DNA of 64,000 nucleotides, taken from Cristatella mucedo (lineage: Eukaryota; Bryozoa; Phylactolaemata; Cristatellidae). The notes under the pieces were generated by a model, which saw only the letters and a program-made list of their open reading frames with translations, was not told the DNA's origin and made no database searches. How positions within the stretch are numbered: the first letter of the stretch is position 1; every line of letters starts with the position of its first letter. Below are positions 9,896 to 20,236 of the stretch, piece by piece. A program made the translations under genes and the position numbers. Location: assembly GCA_009760855.2 (NCBI GenBank), contig WPIO01000114.1:437001-501000 (forward strand). The letters run 5' to 3'.

Positions 9896-10928
9896 GTTGC
9901 AAGCGCTGTCTGTGAGGCTAGTTCAGAAAGGACGTGGAAGCCGCACAGAATGTTTGTAACAAGTGGCCCAATTGCAATTGATTTGCGTCGACTTTACGAT
10001 CCTAGTTCCTTTTTCCTGTTATGATGTGCGCCTCTTTGTTCATCACTAATTTGGCGTTCTCTGTCTCATGGTTGCCAAGCTAATGCTGGTTGCCTCGGTG
10101 GGCGAGACGTTTGTATCTGAGTCCCGACCTTCGTTCACTTACGCTGAACACGACCACTGCGAAACGATCCGAGCAACGCAAGGAAGGAAAATAAAACAAT
10201 GAATCTGCGAAAATTATCCGCGATAAAGTAGAACCCCAGCCATTTGTGCCTCTGAAACTTCGGTCGCTGCTCGTAGCTCGAGCATTTTTTAATTTCCGTC
10301 TTAGGTCTACGATGCCATCCAATCAATGCTCGTGGCGGTGTTGGGAGCCTGCCCCAAAGTGAGTCCGAAATATTGATAACATTTCCAATGTTGAGGTGGT
10401 AAGTCGAAATAACCTCTTCTAAGAGTCTCGATCGGTGTCAAGGATGCCTGTGATGGTTAACAGTCGCTGGCGGGCCGCCATCTTCACCTGGTTGCACCCG
10501 GCTGCTGGCCAAGAAGAGGCATGCTGGTCGACACTTTGCAGCGCCGATGCCGTCCATTCAGGTCGTTTCAAGCCTTGCGAAATCTTTGCAGCACGAGCCC
10601 CGTCTGGAGTCGACAATTTTGAGAAGAACGAGGGATCCCACTTTGAGCACACATGCCTTCTTCAGTGGTCCGATTGGCGCTGACGATTACTAGTTTGTAG
10701 GTGGCAGTATCAGTTGCCGCGAACGGGGCCTGAACCGTTAGGCCAAGGCCAGCGACTGTCTGATCCTAATGGCGCTTATTACTTTCAGCACACGTGAATA
10801 TAAAGCACATAGGCCTGCGTCGGCGACGCACGCCTATGTACCATCAATCGGTTTGGGCACCTGCTTCATCAGGTGGACGCTTACCGCGGGGGGGGGATAT
10901 CCGATTCCAACGGAACTCATTGGACCGC
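9896..10928. other. Unassigned intergenic stretch
   Basis: Moderately GC-rich around 10440-10680, where both strands stay open for about 75-80 codons without recognisable protein. On the minus strand AAGATGGCGGC (about 10470-10480) matches a YY1-type promoter element. No gene can be assigned. Confidence 0.4.
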
Positions 10929-11007
10929 TCAGCAAATGTAAAGCGCCTAGAGAGAGATTGAGTTCTCTGAGGGTGCTTTATCAAGTGCATTATTATTATT
11001 ATTACTG
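10929..11007 (+). mobile_element. LINE-A solo 3' tail
   Basis: CAGCAAATGTAAAGCGCC, TAGAGAGAGATTGAGTTCTC, GAGGGTGCTTTATCAAGTGC, then (ATT)n. A near-consensus hairpin of about 80 bp with no ORF attached. Confidence 0.9.
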
Positions 11008-11655
11008 CCGGCGGCGGGGCCTCACCTTCCGGGGAATACCTTGGCAATCAGCGGGTGGCGGGGTAAGAGCGGCGAGGGTGACATTTTGCACAGCCTGGAG
11101 CACAGCTGGTGGGCGGGGGGGGTTTCGGGCTGGGCTACTGCTGCCGCCGTTCCCTTACTGATGCTACGCGGCTCTCTCCGAGGGCTTAGCGCCAGACCCG
11201 GGAAAGCTCACGGTGTGACTCTCGGACGCTGGCCTCCTCTTCGAGGAAGTACCCAGGGTTTTAGTGAGTCGACGGACGATGGCAGCCGGATGGTGGCGCC
11301 CGGCGGCCACCCGACTGGATGTCTAGGCAATCCAGCCTCGGCTCTCTGGACGGAGCTGTGGAGCGAAATAGGATGCGGCTGAAATACTGGCAGCGGCCGC
11401 GACTGTGTAAACAAGTGACAGTTTCTTTGTGGCCAGGTTAGAAGTAGGTTAAAAGTAGGCCTAATTAATATGCGCTCCGCGAACCTTCCCTAATTGTTTA
11501 AACTATGTGAACCCCCATTCATTTAGTAACGGAATATCCCATGTGCTTGCGATCGCTAGCCGCAGTCCCGGCTTTGGAGACGGTCCGCGGTTGCAAAGCC
11601 AAATGCCGGACGGCTGGCAGAGTAGCCACCGGGCACACAACTGATTTGTCTAAGT
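11008..11655. other. GC-rich unassigned block
   Basis: About 11040-11410 is markedly GC- and CpG-rich, with a run of eight G near 11117. It is open for 113 codons on the plus strand without recognisable domains. It could be a former CpG island or the 5' part of an unidentified element. Confidence 0.35.
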
Positions 11656-11858
11656 TACGCTATTGGTTCTATGTCTCGTTCTCTCACTTGAGCAGCTAAG
11701 GCTGCAGCCATGTACTCAGCCAGTGCCTTAGTTTTATTCTCTATTCCGTCTGAACTTTCTAACTCTAACGTACTTTTTTCTCTGGGACCAAACTTTTGGA
11801 GACTCTTCTTAGTTTCATCGCTCTTGTTAATTTGCTTGAAACGGTCGGCTGGTGGCAT
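11655..11858 (-). CDS. Short Lys/Glu-rich ORF, unknown
   Basis: Starts at a true ATG and encodes 67 residues: MPPADRFKQINKSDETKKS, a KFGPREKSTLELES segment, then an Ala-rich helix (TKALAEYMAAALAAQVRERD). Composition is protein-like and not low-complexity. No splice sites, promoter or homologue recognised. May be a fragment of a transposon ORF or a retroposed exon, as it directly abuts a LINE-A copy. Confidence 0.3.
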   Translation of the reverse strand: MPPADRFKQINKSDETKKSLQKFGPREKSTLELESSDGIENKTKALAEYMAAALAAQVRERDIEPIA

Positions 11859-11919
11859 GATTGCACTTGCCTACCAGCCTACCATCTAGATTGATGTAGC
11901 CTATTGGTTGGTCTACTCT

Positions 11920-12719
11920 CACGTATACAAATCCGCCTATTTTCAGCTTCATAACATTGCTAAAAGTCGGGCTTGTTTAGATAAAGATACCACATCTAAG
12001 TTGGTCCATGCATTCGTGACATCTCGTCTCGACTTCTGCAACTCACTGCTTACTGGCCTACCAGCATGTGCGATCAGGCGATTGCAGCTGGTGAAAAACT
12101 CCGCAGCTAGACTTGTCTGCCGTGAGCGTCGCAGTTGCCACATTACTCTACTTCTCGCCGACCTGCACTGGCTACCAGTCAAGCAATGGATTGACTTCAA
12201 GGTTTAGTCGCTCACTTTTAGGTCCCTTCATTCTATGGCTCCAGCCTATCTGTCAGATATACTACCCCATCAGGCCAAGCATCGTACCACCTGCTTTCCG
12301 GAATCCAACAGTCTGGAAATACCTCGTACAAACCTTGAATCCTTTGGAGACCGTGCATTTAGTTCATATGCTCCCAAAGCCTGGAACTCCCTCCCGACCT
12401 GCGTCAGAACATCCCCTGACCTGACCACATTTAAAAGGAACCTAAAAACACACCTATTTAGAACAGCATTTAGTGGGTCCCTGTGATTTGTCCTTCACGT
12501 GCTTATGCGTGCTGACACTGTGCATGCTGCCACTAACCACATTTGCATGCTGACCCTGTGCATGTCACCCCTAACCATATTATTCTTTTCGTTTGTTTTT
12601 CAAGCATGATTCTACTTACCATTCAATTGCATTTCACTTTGCAGCAAATGTAAAGCGCCTAGAGAGAGATTAAGCTCTCTGAAGGCGCTTTATCAAGTGA
12701 ATTATTATTATTATTATTA
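11920..12719 (+). mobile_element. LINE-A, 5'-truncated, one nonsense codon
   Basis: One frame runs from the YFQLHNIAKSRACLDKD segment to the ORF end FRTAFSGSL at 12486, interrupted only by TAG at 12205-12207 (KVL to KV-stop). The 3' UTR, hairpin and (ATT)n tail follow to 12719. Relatively young. Confidence 0.9.
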
Positions 12720-13948
12720 CGTGTCGTTCGCCCACGTGGTTGCTCCTAGCTCTAGGTTACTCTAGCCTCGGAGTAGGTCTCGCTGTCCGATCACCCCACT
12801 GCAGTACGCTCACTCCAACTAAACTGACGGATTTAAGCGGATCTTCCTTGCTAGACCCGCACGCCGGGTTGCTTCGGGTGACCGTGTTAGAATTCACATA
12901 GGCAAAGGTTCGCATCGTGACTGCTCCTTAGAACTGCTCCCGTTTATTGCCAATAGTAGGCAAATTCCATCTGCCGCCTGGTTATGCCATTGGTTGCTCC
13001 CTGGGTTGCTGTCAGATTCTGATTCTGAACGGATATTTGAAAATGGACATTTTCAGATATTCAGCCTGCTTTTTCGCTCCTTGCTTAGACTCTGCCCGGT
13101 AGATGGTTTGACTGTAGTTCTACAGGACATGCCTCTCCGAGTGCTTGTATTGGCCCTAAAACTGCACAATTTGCCCAAAAAACAGCAAGCGTATGACAGG
13201 GCGATAGACCTCACTGCCTCGTAATCAATGGCGTAAAACGCGTTTTGTAGCATGGCTAGCTTACCGCAGGGGCAGCGCCCGGCGAGCGCGCCGCCGCCGT
13301 GACAGCGCTGGTGACAGCCGACCTGAAATGCTATCGCTTCTTTCCACTTTCGAATAAATAGCCAACCCCTGTGCAGCAGCGATGCCTGGCTACAATCAAC
13401 GAATGAAATCGCCCGTCTGATAAGTCCATGCAAGCACCGTCGCCGTAGGGAAAGGCGAAAGGTGTCTGCTCGACTCAGGACTCGGAGGGTTTGCCGGATA
13501 ATTCTCAAATTATCCAGGCTTATCTAACGTCGAAGAGCAAGATTGCTTTTCCACGGGGGACTATATAGCCACAATGGGCGAGGCTCTAAGAAAGTCGATT
13601 GGCAGCATAAAATAGGACTCGCTCGTTGCTTGGCAGCTTGCATGTGTCAACGACAATAGTTTGTAACAGCCGAGAAAGTTCCGGCAGCTTCGATGTCTGG
13701 CGTCATTTAATCCGAAAGACAAATCCTGGCTCTGCCTCCTCGCGGAGCCCGGATCGTCATTGGGGTGGCACAAGACCCGCAACACGTTCATGTAGGCGCG
13801 GCTACACGAACGTAATTATTGAGTGATCATAATGCAAAAGTAATTGCATTTACTTGACACAAACTCGATGATTGCTTATTGAGTGAAATTTAGACAGAAT
13901 TCGGTCGCTGGTGAGAGGTCGTGGAGCCTTGCAATGAGAGCGATTTAG
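12720..13948. other. Unassigned region holding an exon-like segment
   Basis: Nothing recognisable except 12994-13224. The GC-rich minus-strand ORF at 13053-13508 (151 codons) is likely chance. Confidence 0.35.
12994..13224 (+). repeat. Dispersed exon-like segment, copy 1
   Basis: Open for 76 codons. The segment SDSDSERIFENGHFQIF aligns with QDYDSERNFDGGDFKHF at 60548-60763. The differences fall mostly at third codon positions (GAT/GAC, GAA/GAG, TTT/TTC, GGA/GGT). LALKLHNLP then aligns with VILKLHILP. This suggests former coding sequence, perhaps from a transposase-like ORF; function unknown. Confidence 0.4.
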
Positions 13949-13982
13949 GGGGCACTTCCCCACTGTAGGGGGAAGTTTCCCC
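13949..13982. repeat. GC-rich perfect-stem hairpin
   Basis: ACTTCCCC and GGGGAAGT form an 8-bp stem around ACTGTAG, with outer GGGG and CCCC runs able to extend it. No T-run or gene end nearby, so its role is unknown. Confidence 0.6.
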
Positions 13983-14684
13983 ATGCCCACCGGTCTCTTC
14001 TCCACGGCGAAATACCACGAAGAACAGCTTTTCCCTTCACCCTTTCAAAGTCACTGTTCTTGTGCCCCTCCGTCCGTCCGTCCGTCCCAAAAACGACTCC
14101 AGGTATCCGGAGACCTTGAAACGATGACTAACTACACAAATTTTCAAAAAAAGTTTAAAAGCCTATTCACTTTGACCGTTACTGACCCGTACTGAGCATT
14201 ACAAGTGCACGTAAATAAGGGTATGATAAGATCAATTGATTTCTCGTTTACAATTTTCGCATGAAAACAGGGTAGATTGCTTTATCGGACAGATGCAAGA
14301 AGGAACATCGGACAAACAAGATGGTGACGCCGGAGCAGATAACTTACTAGCCGCTTATTGTAGTGAGAGAAGTCCCATAGGATGGCTTCCCTTGCGAAGG
14401 ACACACATAGCATCGGTCAAGAGGTCGGTCTGGCAGTATTAAAGCAACTTCAGACCTTTTTAGTACGATCGGTACCGCGCGTCTGAGCGATACAGATAAT
14501 CCTTCTCCGTTATTGCCAATGGTTTGTTAGTTCTTATGTCAGAATTTGTTAATGCTCATTCATGTGCACGGTGTTGGGCAGTCTTAGCGGCATAGCTTTA
14601 ACCATTGGCACTCACGTGGGGGGATAGAAAATGCGTTATTTATGGAAGTCAAGGCTGTGTTCACTGTTAACGGCCTACTTTAAC
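13983..14684. other. Unassigned stretch
   Basis: Contains (CCGT)4 near 14070 and an open stretch 14236-14442 preceded by an acceptor-like GCATGAAAACAG at about 14270. No good donor follows. No gene called. Confidence 0.35.
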
Positions 14685-14762
14685 GCAAATGTAAAGTTCC
14701 TAAAAAGAGATTGGTTTATCTAAAGGCGCTATTTTAAATTAATTATTATAACTATTTTTAAC
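14685..14762 (+). mobile_element. Diverged LINE-A solo 3' tail
   Basis: CGCAAATGTAAAGTTCCTAA, AAAGAGATTGG and AAGGCGCTATTTTAAATTAA, then a degraded ATT run. Confidence 0.65.
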
Positions 14763-15314
14763 GGCTCTCACGTAAACTCATTTGTCAATGACCGGGCTGT
14801 TTGTAGTTTGTTCTCTCGTATTCCTTATCTGGCATGCGGCATAAACAGGTAGCACGCTTATGCGCCTAAATGGGTTTGTTTGTTACGAAGTTTGAGCTAG
14901 TAATTTTAATTTGCTTCTATCTGAGCGTCGTATCGATTAATTGCAATCGCGTAATTGTTTTTGCATTGCCATTAAAACGCCAGTGTATCTTTACTTCGTA
15001 AACCAAGACCGGGGGGGGGGGCTTCGCTATTCCCCTTACGTCTCCTCGTCCCGATTATACCGGTCCCTAGCCACGTGGCTTTCTTGGAACTAGCGCCGGA
15101 AGAACAAAAATCAGATCCGTCAACTCTTGATAGCACAATCTCTCGCACTAACAGCAGCGAATGCACTAGATAGAACTACTGATGCAACGCTAGATAAAAT
15201 ACGCCTGAGGGATAACGCGGCCCGTAAATCATTGCCTACGCTGCCGGGGAAACCCAGCGAGCTATTGCCCAAGACTCGAGGGTCTGCATGACTGTGTAAT
15301 GGAATCTGGGGGTT

Positions 15315-15803
15315 AATAATAATAATAATAATGATAATAATATAGATAAATCACCTTCGGAGAACTCAATCTCTTCCTAGGCGCTTTAAACTTGCTGTAA
15401 AGGAAACAAGATCGGATGGTTAGTGTAGCATGCTTGATAAGCAAAAAATAACATGGTTATGGGTAACGTGCAAAGGATCAGCATACAAGTGTGATTAGTG
15501 GCATCGTGCACAGTGCCAGCACGCATAAGCACATAACGGACGAATCAGAGGGACCCACTAAATTCTGTGATAAATAGGTGTGCTTTTAGTTTCTTTTAAA
15601 ATGCGGTCAAGTCAGGGTATGTCGTGACGGAAGTCGGGAGTGAGTTCCGGGCTTTGGAAGCATAGGAACTAAAGGCACGGTCTCAAAAGGATTTGGGATT
15701 TTTAGGATATATGGGTAAACAGTTAGATTCCAAAAACCGGGTGGTACGATGCTTAGCCTGGTGGGGCAGTAGATCTGACAGGTAGGCTGGAGCCAAAGAA
15801 TGG
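15315..15803 (-). mobile_element. LINE-A, 5'-truncated
   Basis: (AAT)n tail, hairpin with TAGGCGCTTTAAACTTGC, 3' UTR repeats and the end of the ORF, with frameshifts. It faces the plus-strand copy at 15971-17196, so their shared 3' parts form a large inverted repeat. Confidence 0.88.
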
Positions 15804-15970
15804 ATTAGCCTACTCCAGCTAGGGCCCCCATACACGGCTATACCCAGCCTGGATCGCTACGCGTGGAGCTCCCGGCACCGTGTCGCGAGGGTGATCGGCT
15901 GGGTATGTAACACTTTATACGAAAGACGCACGAGCTACACAGTGGGAACTATACAATGCTACAGGGGGGT

Positions 15971-17196
15971 CATACACAAGATCATCTGAAGTACCTCTGA
16001 AATATGGAGTACCTCAGGGCTCCGTGCTAGGTCCGGTTCTTTTCACGGTTTATACTCTCCCTCTTGCTGATGAGATTGCCAAGCACAATCTAGGCTTTCA
16101 CTTCTATGCGGATGACACTTAGTTGTACCTTTGCTTTGATCCGTCCCAGCCTTCGAGCACCTCAAACTCTCTAAACTCACTTGCTGCATGCATTGATGAC
16201 ATCCGCACATGGATGGCAGCACATTTTCTGAAACTAAACGATGACAAAACTAACTTACTAGTTATGGGCAGACCCAGTGTAATTCACAAATTGGAAAGGC
16301 TGACGCACAAAATTTGCTCTGCCAGCATATCTCCTGTCGAATCAGCTCGAAATCTAGGTGTCATATTCCAAAGCGACCTCTCGTTAGACGACCATATCAG
16401 CTCCACAGTCAAATCTGCCTATTTTCAGCTTCACAATATTGCTAAAATTCGGGCTTGTTTAGATAAGGATACCACGTCAAAGTTGGTCCATGCATTCGTG
16501 ACATCTCGTCTCGACTTCTGCAACTCACTGCTTACTGGCCTACCAGTATTTGAGATCAGGCGATTGCAGCTGGTGCAAAACTCGGCAGCTAGGCTTGTCT
16601 GTCATGAGCTTGGCAGTTGCCACATTACTCCACTTCTCGCCGACCTGCACTGGCTACCAGTCAAGCAACGGATTGACTTCAAGGTTTTGTCACTCACTTT
16701 TAGGTCCCTTCATTCTATGGCTCCAGCCTATCTCTCCGACATACTCCCCCATCAGGCCAAGCATCGTACCACCCGCTTTTTGGAATCCAACAGTCTAGAA
16801 ATACCTCGTACAAACCTTAAATCCTTTGGAGACCGTGCATTTAGTTCTTATGCTCCCAAAGCCTGGAACTCCCTCCTGACCTGCGTCAGAACATCCCCTG
16901 ACCTAGCCACATTTAAAAGGAACTTAAAAACACACCTATTTAGGACAGCATTTAGTGGGTCCCTGTGATTTGTCCTTCACGAGCTTATGCGTGCTGACAC
17001 TGTGCATGCTGCCACTAACCAAATTTGCATGCTGACCCTGTGCATGTCACCCCTAACCATGTTATTCATTTTTTTTGTTTTTCAAGCATGATTTTACTTA
17101 CCATTTAATTGCATTTCCCTTTGCAGCAAAGGTAAGGCGCCTAGAGAGAGATTGCGTTCTCTGAGGGCGCTTTATCAAGTACATTATTATTACTGC
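15971..17196 (+). mobile_element. LINE-A, best-preserved reverse-transcriptase 3' half
   Basis: One frame from about 15982 to 16968 contains the palm motifs [20 protein letters not shown] and FHFYADDT. The C-terminal region with LDFCNSLLTGLP and LLADLHWLPVKQRID follows, ending FRTAFSGSL. The only stop is TAG at 16120-16122, right after YADDT, replacing a codon that is Gln in a related copy. The 3' UTR, hairpin and ATT tail follow. CTACAGGGG lies at both borders (about 15958 and 17201) and may be part of a target-site duplication. The L2/CR1 group assignment rests on motif style and the hairpin tail. Confidence 0.93.
15982..16968 (+). pseudogene. LINE-A reverse transcriptase, C-terminal part with one stop
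   Basis: RNA-dependent DNA polymerase of a non-LTR element: it would copy element RNA at a nicked target. The fragment starts just before the VPQGS motif, holds the catalytic YADD, and lacks fingers and endonuclease because of 5' truncation. The single amber codon at 16120 and the missing N-terminal part make it non-functional. Confidence 0.85.
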
Positions 17197-17269
17197 AAAA
17201 CTACAGGGGCACGAGATGACACTGCAAGCACGCATGAACGCGTCAGTAGCCCAGCCGGCTTCCGGGAAA

Positions 17270-17335
17270 AAATACTAGCTGATTTAACAGCCTCTTTGGC
17301 ATATACAAAAGAGGCTGCTAAATCAGCTAGTATTT
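17270..17335. repeat. Near-perfect 28-bp inverted repeat made from SINE-A tails
   Basis: Left arm 17270-17297 (AAATACTAGCTGATTTAACA..) and right arm 17308-17335 match at 27 of 28 positions around a 10-base loop. The right arm with CATATACAAAAGAGGCTG is the SINE-A 3' end (CTATACAAAAAGAGGCTG); the left arm is the same tail inverted. Confidence 0.9.
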
Positions 17336-17652
17336 GTTTTCGGAGTCGAGCCGTTGCACCGGCTCCGTTCCAAAAAGAGAAAGTCTTTTTGGCTACACAC
17401 TATAGGTTTTAATTTTTTCTAATTCATACATTAACTGTTCTGCTATATTATGCTAACAATTTTGTAGCGAGATCGAGTTTTATCAACATTTTTTTGCAAC
17501 CACATCATGTGAGCTAGTTCACTAGGAATCTTTTTGAATCCAGTGGTTATAAATGATTGATAACTATAGTCAAGCGCAAGCATACGTTTTCCGGCCGACT
17601 CAGGTGCTCGCTCTTCTCGATCAATGAAGTCATGCGTAAGAGTGTTGCACGG

Positions 17653-17750
17653 GCGAGCCTTTATTGCCCACTGAAAGCAGGGGCAATAGGTTCTTAAGGC
17701 TCTTCTGCCGCTATACAATTGCTGCCGTTAAATCAGCTAAGCTTATCAAG
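17653..17750 (+). mobile_element. SINE-A 3' half
   Basis: CCTTTATTGCCCACTGAAAG, TTCTTAAGGCTCTTCTGCCG, CTATACAA and GCCGTTAAATCAGCTAA match the SINE-A body and tail. The tRNA head is missing. Confidence 0.7.
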
Positions 17751-19265
17751 TCGTAACAGGCTATTGTATTCAGAACTTCGGGCATAAATATGCAGGAAAT
17801 TCTTTCAACTAGCAGAAAAACTGGCAATCATCGGAGCTCAAGTGTGTCATCGGCGGGTATTCCCCAGGAGACCTTCAGCTTCATTTCGCTCACGAGGATC
17901 CAAGAATTCATAAATTGCGCGGTCGGTCTATGCCCGAGTTCCAGAATGCACAGCACGCGACCTTACTTTATCACTGCCGACCTCAGCGGTTCATGGATCA
18001 GAAAATCAAAGGTGAGGTTGTGAGTAGATGAGAGACTTTATGCGTAATCTATGCTGCTCACGCAGCATATCTATGAGCACAGAGGATCCTACCAGGAGAC
18101 TGAAGCTTATTATCGCATCTCTTCGTCAAGTAACATAAATTAGTGGAACTAAATCGAATCGATACTATAATCTTACCAACGCTAAAATGTGTATAAATAA
18201 AAATTAGTTAATTTAGTAATTCCTCTGATTGGAAAAGAGACGCGTCAAGAAACCCCCATGCGAAATGGCCAAATGAAACGTGATTATAAACTACACTTAT
18301 CTCCGGCTATTGGTAGCCTCTAGTGAAATCGCAGTAATAGCTGGTAAGATCATCGTCATCATTATGAGTTATCGTTCCTGCCAGAGAGAGAAAAGCGTGT
18401 AAAGTGTCTGGCTGTATGGCTTTAATGGTTTTATTTTAGTCCCTGCGTTTCATGCATGCCAAACTAACGGGCATAAGATTTTAACGGTTATGCCTCAAGA
18501 AAACTCGCGAACACTACACCTACACAGCTGTGACTTCCAAGTCCTTGCAGCAGGCCACTGTCATACTTAAACGGAAATCAAAATACTTAAATAGTATTTT
18601 GAATGTAATGGTGAGATACCTTGAATATGGCAACGAGAGCGATGGCAATACATTTTCATAGCTGCCTACGAGAATTAATTTAGTTTACTAGGCACTTGAC
18701 ATAGAATTAAAGGAAGTCTACAAGCTAATCAGTGGCTGCGCCAAACGAAGCCTTTACCCAATGTTAAGGCGCTCACGGCACATTTCACCGTGCATTTCAG
18801 TTCCAAAGTTTAATTATTTTTTCGCGATGAAATAGAAAAACGTCGCTAGAACACTCTCACCTCAATGTAAGCGCGTGTTCTAATTGAAAGATCTTTGCCG
18901 ACTGCAAGTGCATCGCGTATAAGCGCACAAACAAGCATCGCGTGAACAGAGGACGCGCATGACGATCTGTGAGATTTTAAGTTTCGCTCTTAACCCAAGG
19001 AATGTCAGGGGATATTGCAATGGCAAGCTAAAATAGCTGCCATTCTCAGATGCGCAGGAGCTGAAAAGGAAGATCCTTAAAGGAAGGAATTACAGTGCCG
19101 CTAGTGGTACATTATGACGACCAGTTTGAAAGGAGAAGCGATGCGACTGGCGAGAGGCTGTGCGAAGAGTGCGAGGAGGAGAGGAAGTTAAATACTCGCT
19201 GCCGAGCAAGAGAATGAAGGGACCTGAATCAAACTTACAGGACCTGAAAGCCGCTAGCCAATGGA
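17751..19265. other. Unassigned A+T-rich stretch
   Basis: No coding signal, repeat or RNA gene recognised on either strand. Confidence 0.5.
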
Positions 19266-19267
19266 CA

Positions 19268-19560
19268 AAATTAATAATAAAAAAGAATAAAAACAAGACA
19301 AAGCGCCACCAGAGAACGCAATCTCGTTCTAGGTGCTTTACATTTGCTGCAAAGGAAGCACGATCAAATGGTTAGCGGTAGCCTACTCGATAAGCAACAA
19401 CAAGAAATGGATATTAAAACGACGCAGCGGAAGGGAGCTCACTCTCTTCCTAAGTGCTTTACATTTTGTTGAAAGGAACTCATCAGTTGGTAATTATTGT
19501 ATCAAGCAAAGTATCAGCACGCATAGGAATACGAAAGAGGCACACGCGGATGGAGAATCT
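19268..19560 (-). mobile_element. Two adjacent LINE-A 3' fragments
   Basis: Hairpin pieces occur twice in the same orientation: AAAGCGCCACCAGAGAACGC with TAGGTGCTTTACATTTGC near 19300-19350, and CTCTTCCTAAGTGCTTTACA near 19443. Each is followed by 3' UTR sequence. This reflects either one insertion into another or a local duplication. Confidence 0.65.
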
Positions 19561-19991
19561 GCCGTTAAAAAGAACTGGGATGTTAGCTGTCGCTATTCAC
19601 TTTTAGTACCAGATATAACTAGTCTACTGAGGAGATATTTGTTAGCTTGGACAAGTGGTGTCGTATCAAGCTTTAATTCCAAGCTCCAACTAAAACCATG
19701 GACAAATTTAGGTCGTTGCACTTCAAGATTAGGAAGTTGAAAAAGCAAAACATAAATGCAATAAAAGCTAAATAAAGCAAAGTAAAGGGTAGTTGGTTCG
19801 TCTCGTTGAAATAGCGGCAGAGAACTATTAGTGACGATGACCTGAATGCAGCAGGAAATGAAGGATTTCTTTCTGCAGGAATCGAACCTTCGACCGAACC
19901 TTCAACCTTTCGAGTGAAGGAACATGAAAATCATATGCTCACACTTAGGCGGCTGAAAACCTTTCAAGTCTATCATTCACTTGTAGCAGCA

Positions 19992-20145
19992 CTTTGGATC
20001 TTAACCCAGGGGGTAAGGTGCTTGGTCTTCATGACCGAGGTCGTGGGTTCGAGTCCTGTAGTCGGAAAATCGGTTTCGCCCGCAGCAAGCGGTAGTGCTA
20101 GCCGTAAGGTCTTTCGCCGCTACATAAATTTCGCCGCTACAAGCT
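19992..20145 (+). mobile_element. SINE-A, diverged
   Basis: A-box region AACCCAGGGGGTAAGG, B box GGTCGTGGGTTCGAGTCC and body with CCGCAGCAAGCGGTAGTG. The tail is degraded. Confidence 0.7.
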
Positions 20146-20236
20146 AAGCTTTTATTATTAAGTTTTATTATTCATTTTTGCCTACTGGTCAAAGTTTAAA
20201 GTTGCGACTGGTGAGAGAAACCTAATCAAGTTGGTT

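Noticed and set aside
10464-10490. Promoter of a gene at the AAGATGGCGGC motif
   Set aside because: A single motif match with no downstream exon or transcript signal.
13053-13508. 151-codon minus-strand ORF
   Set aside because: No recognisable domain and it overlaps the plus-strand segment that has a related copy elsewhere.
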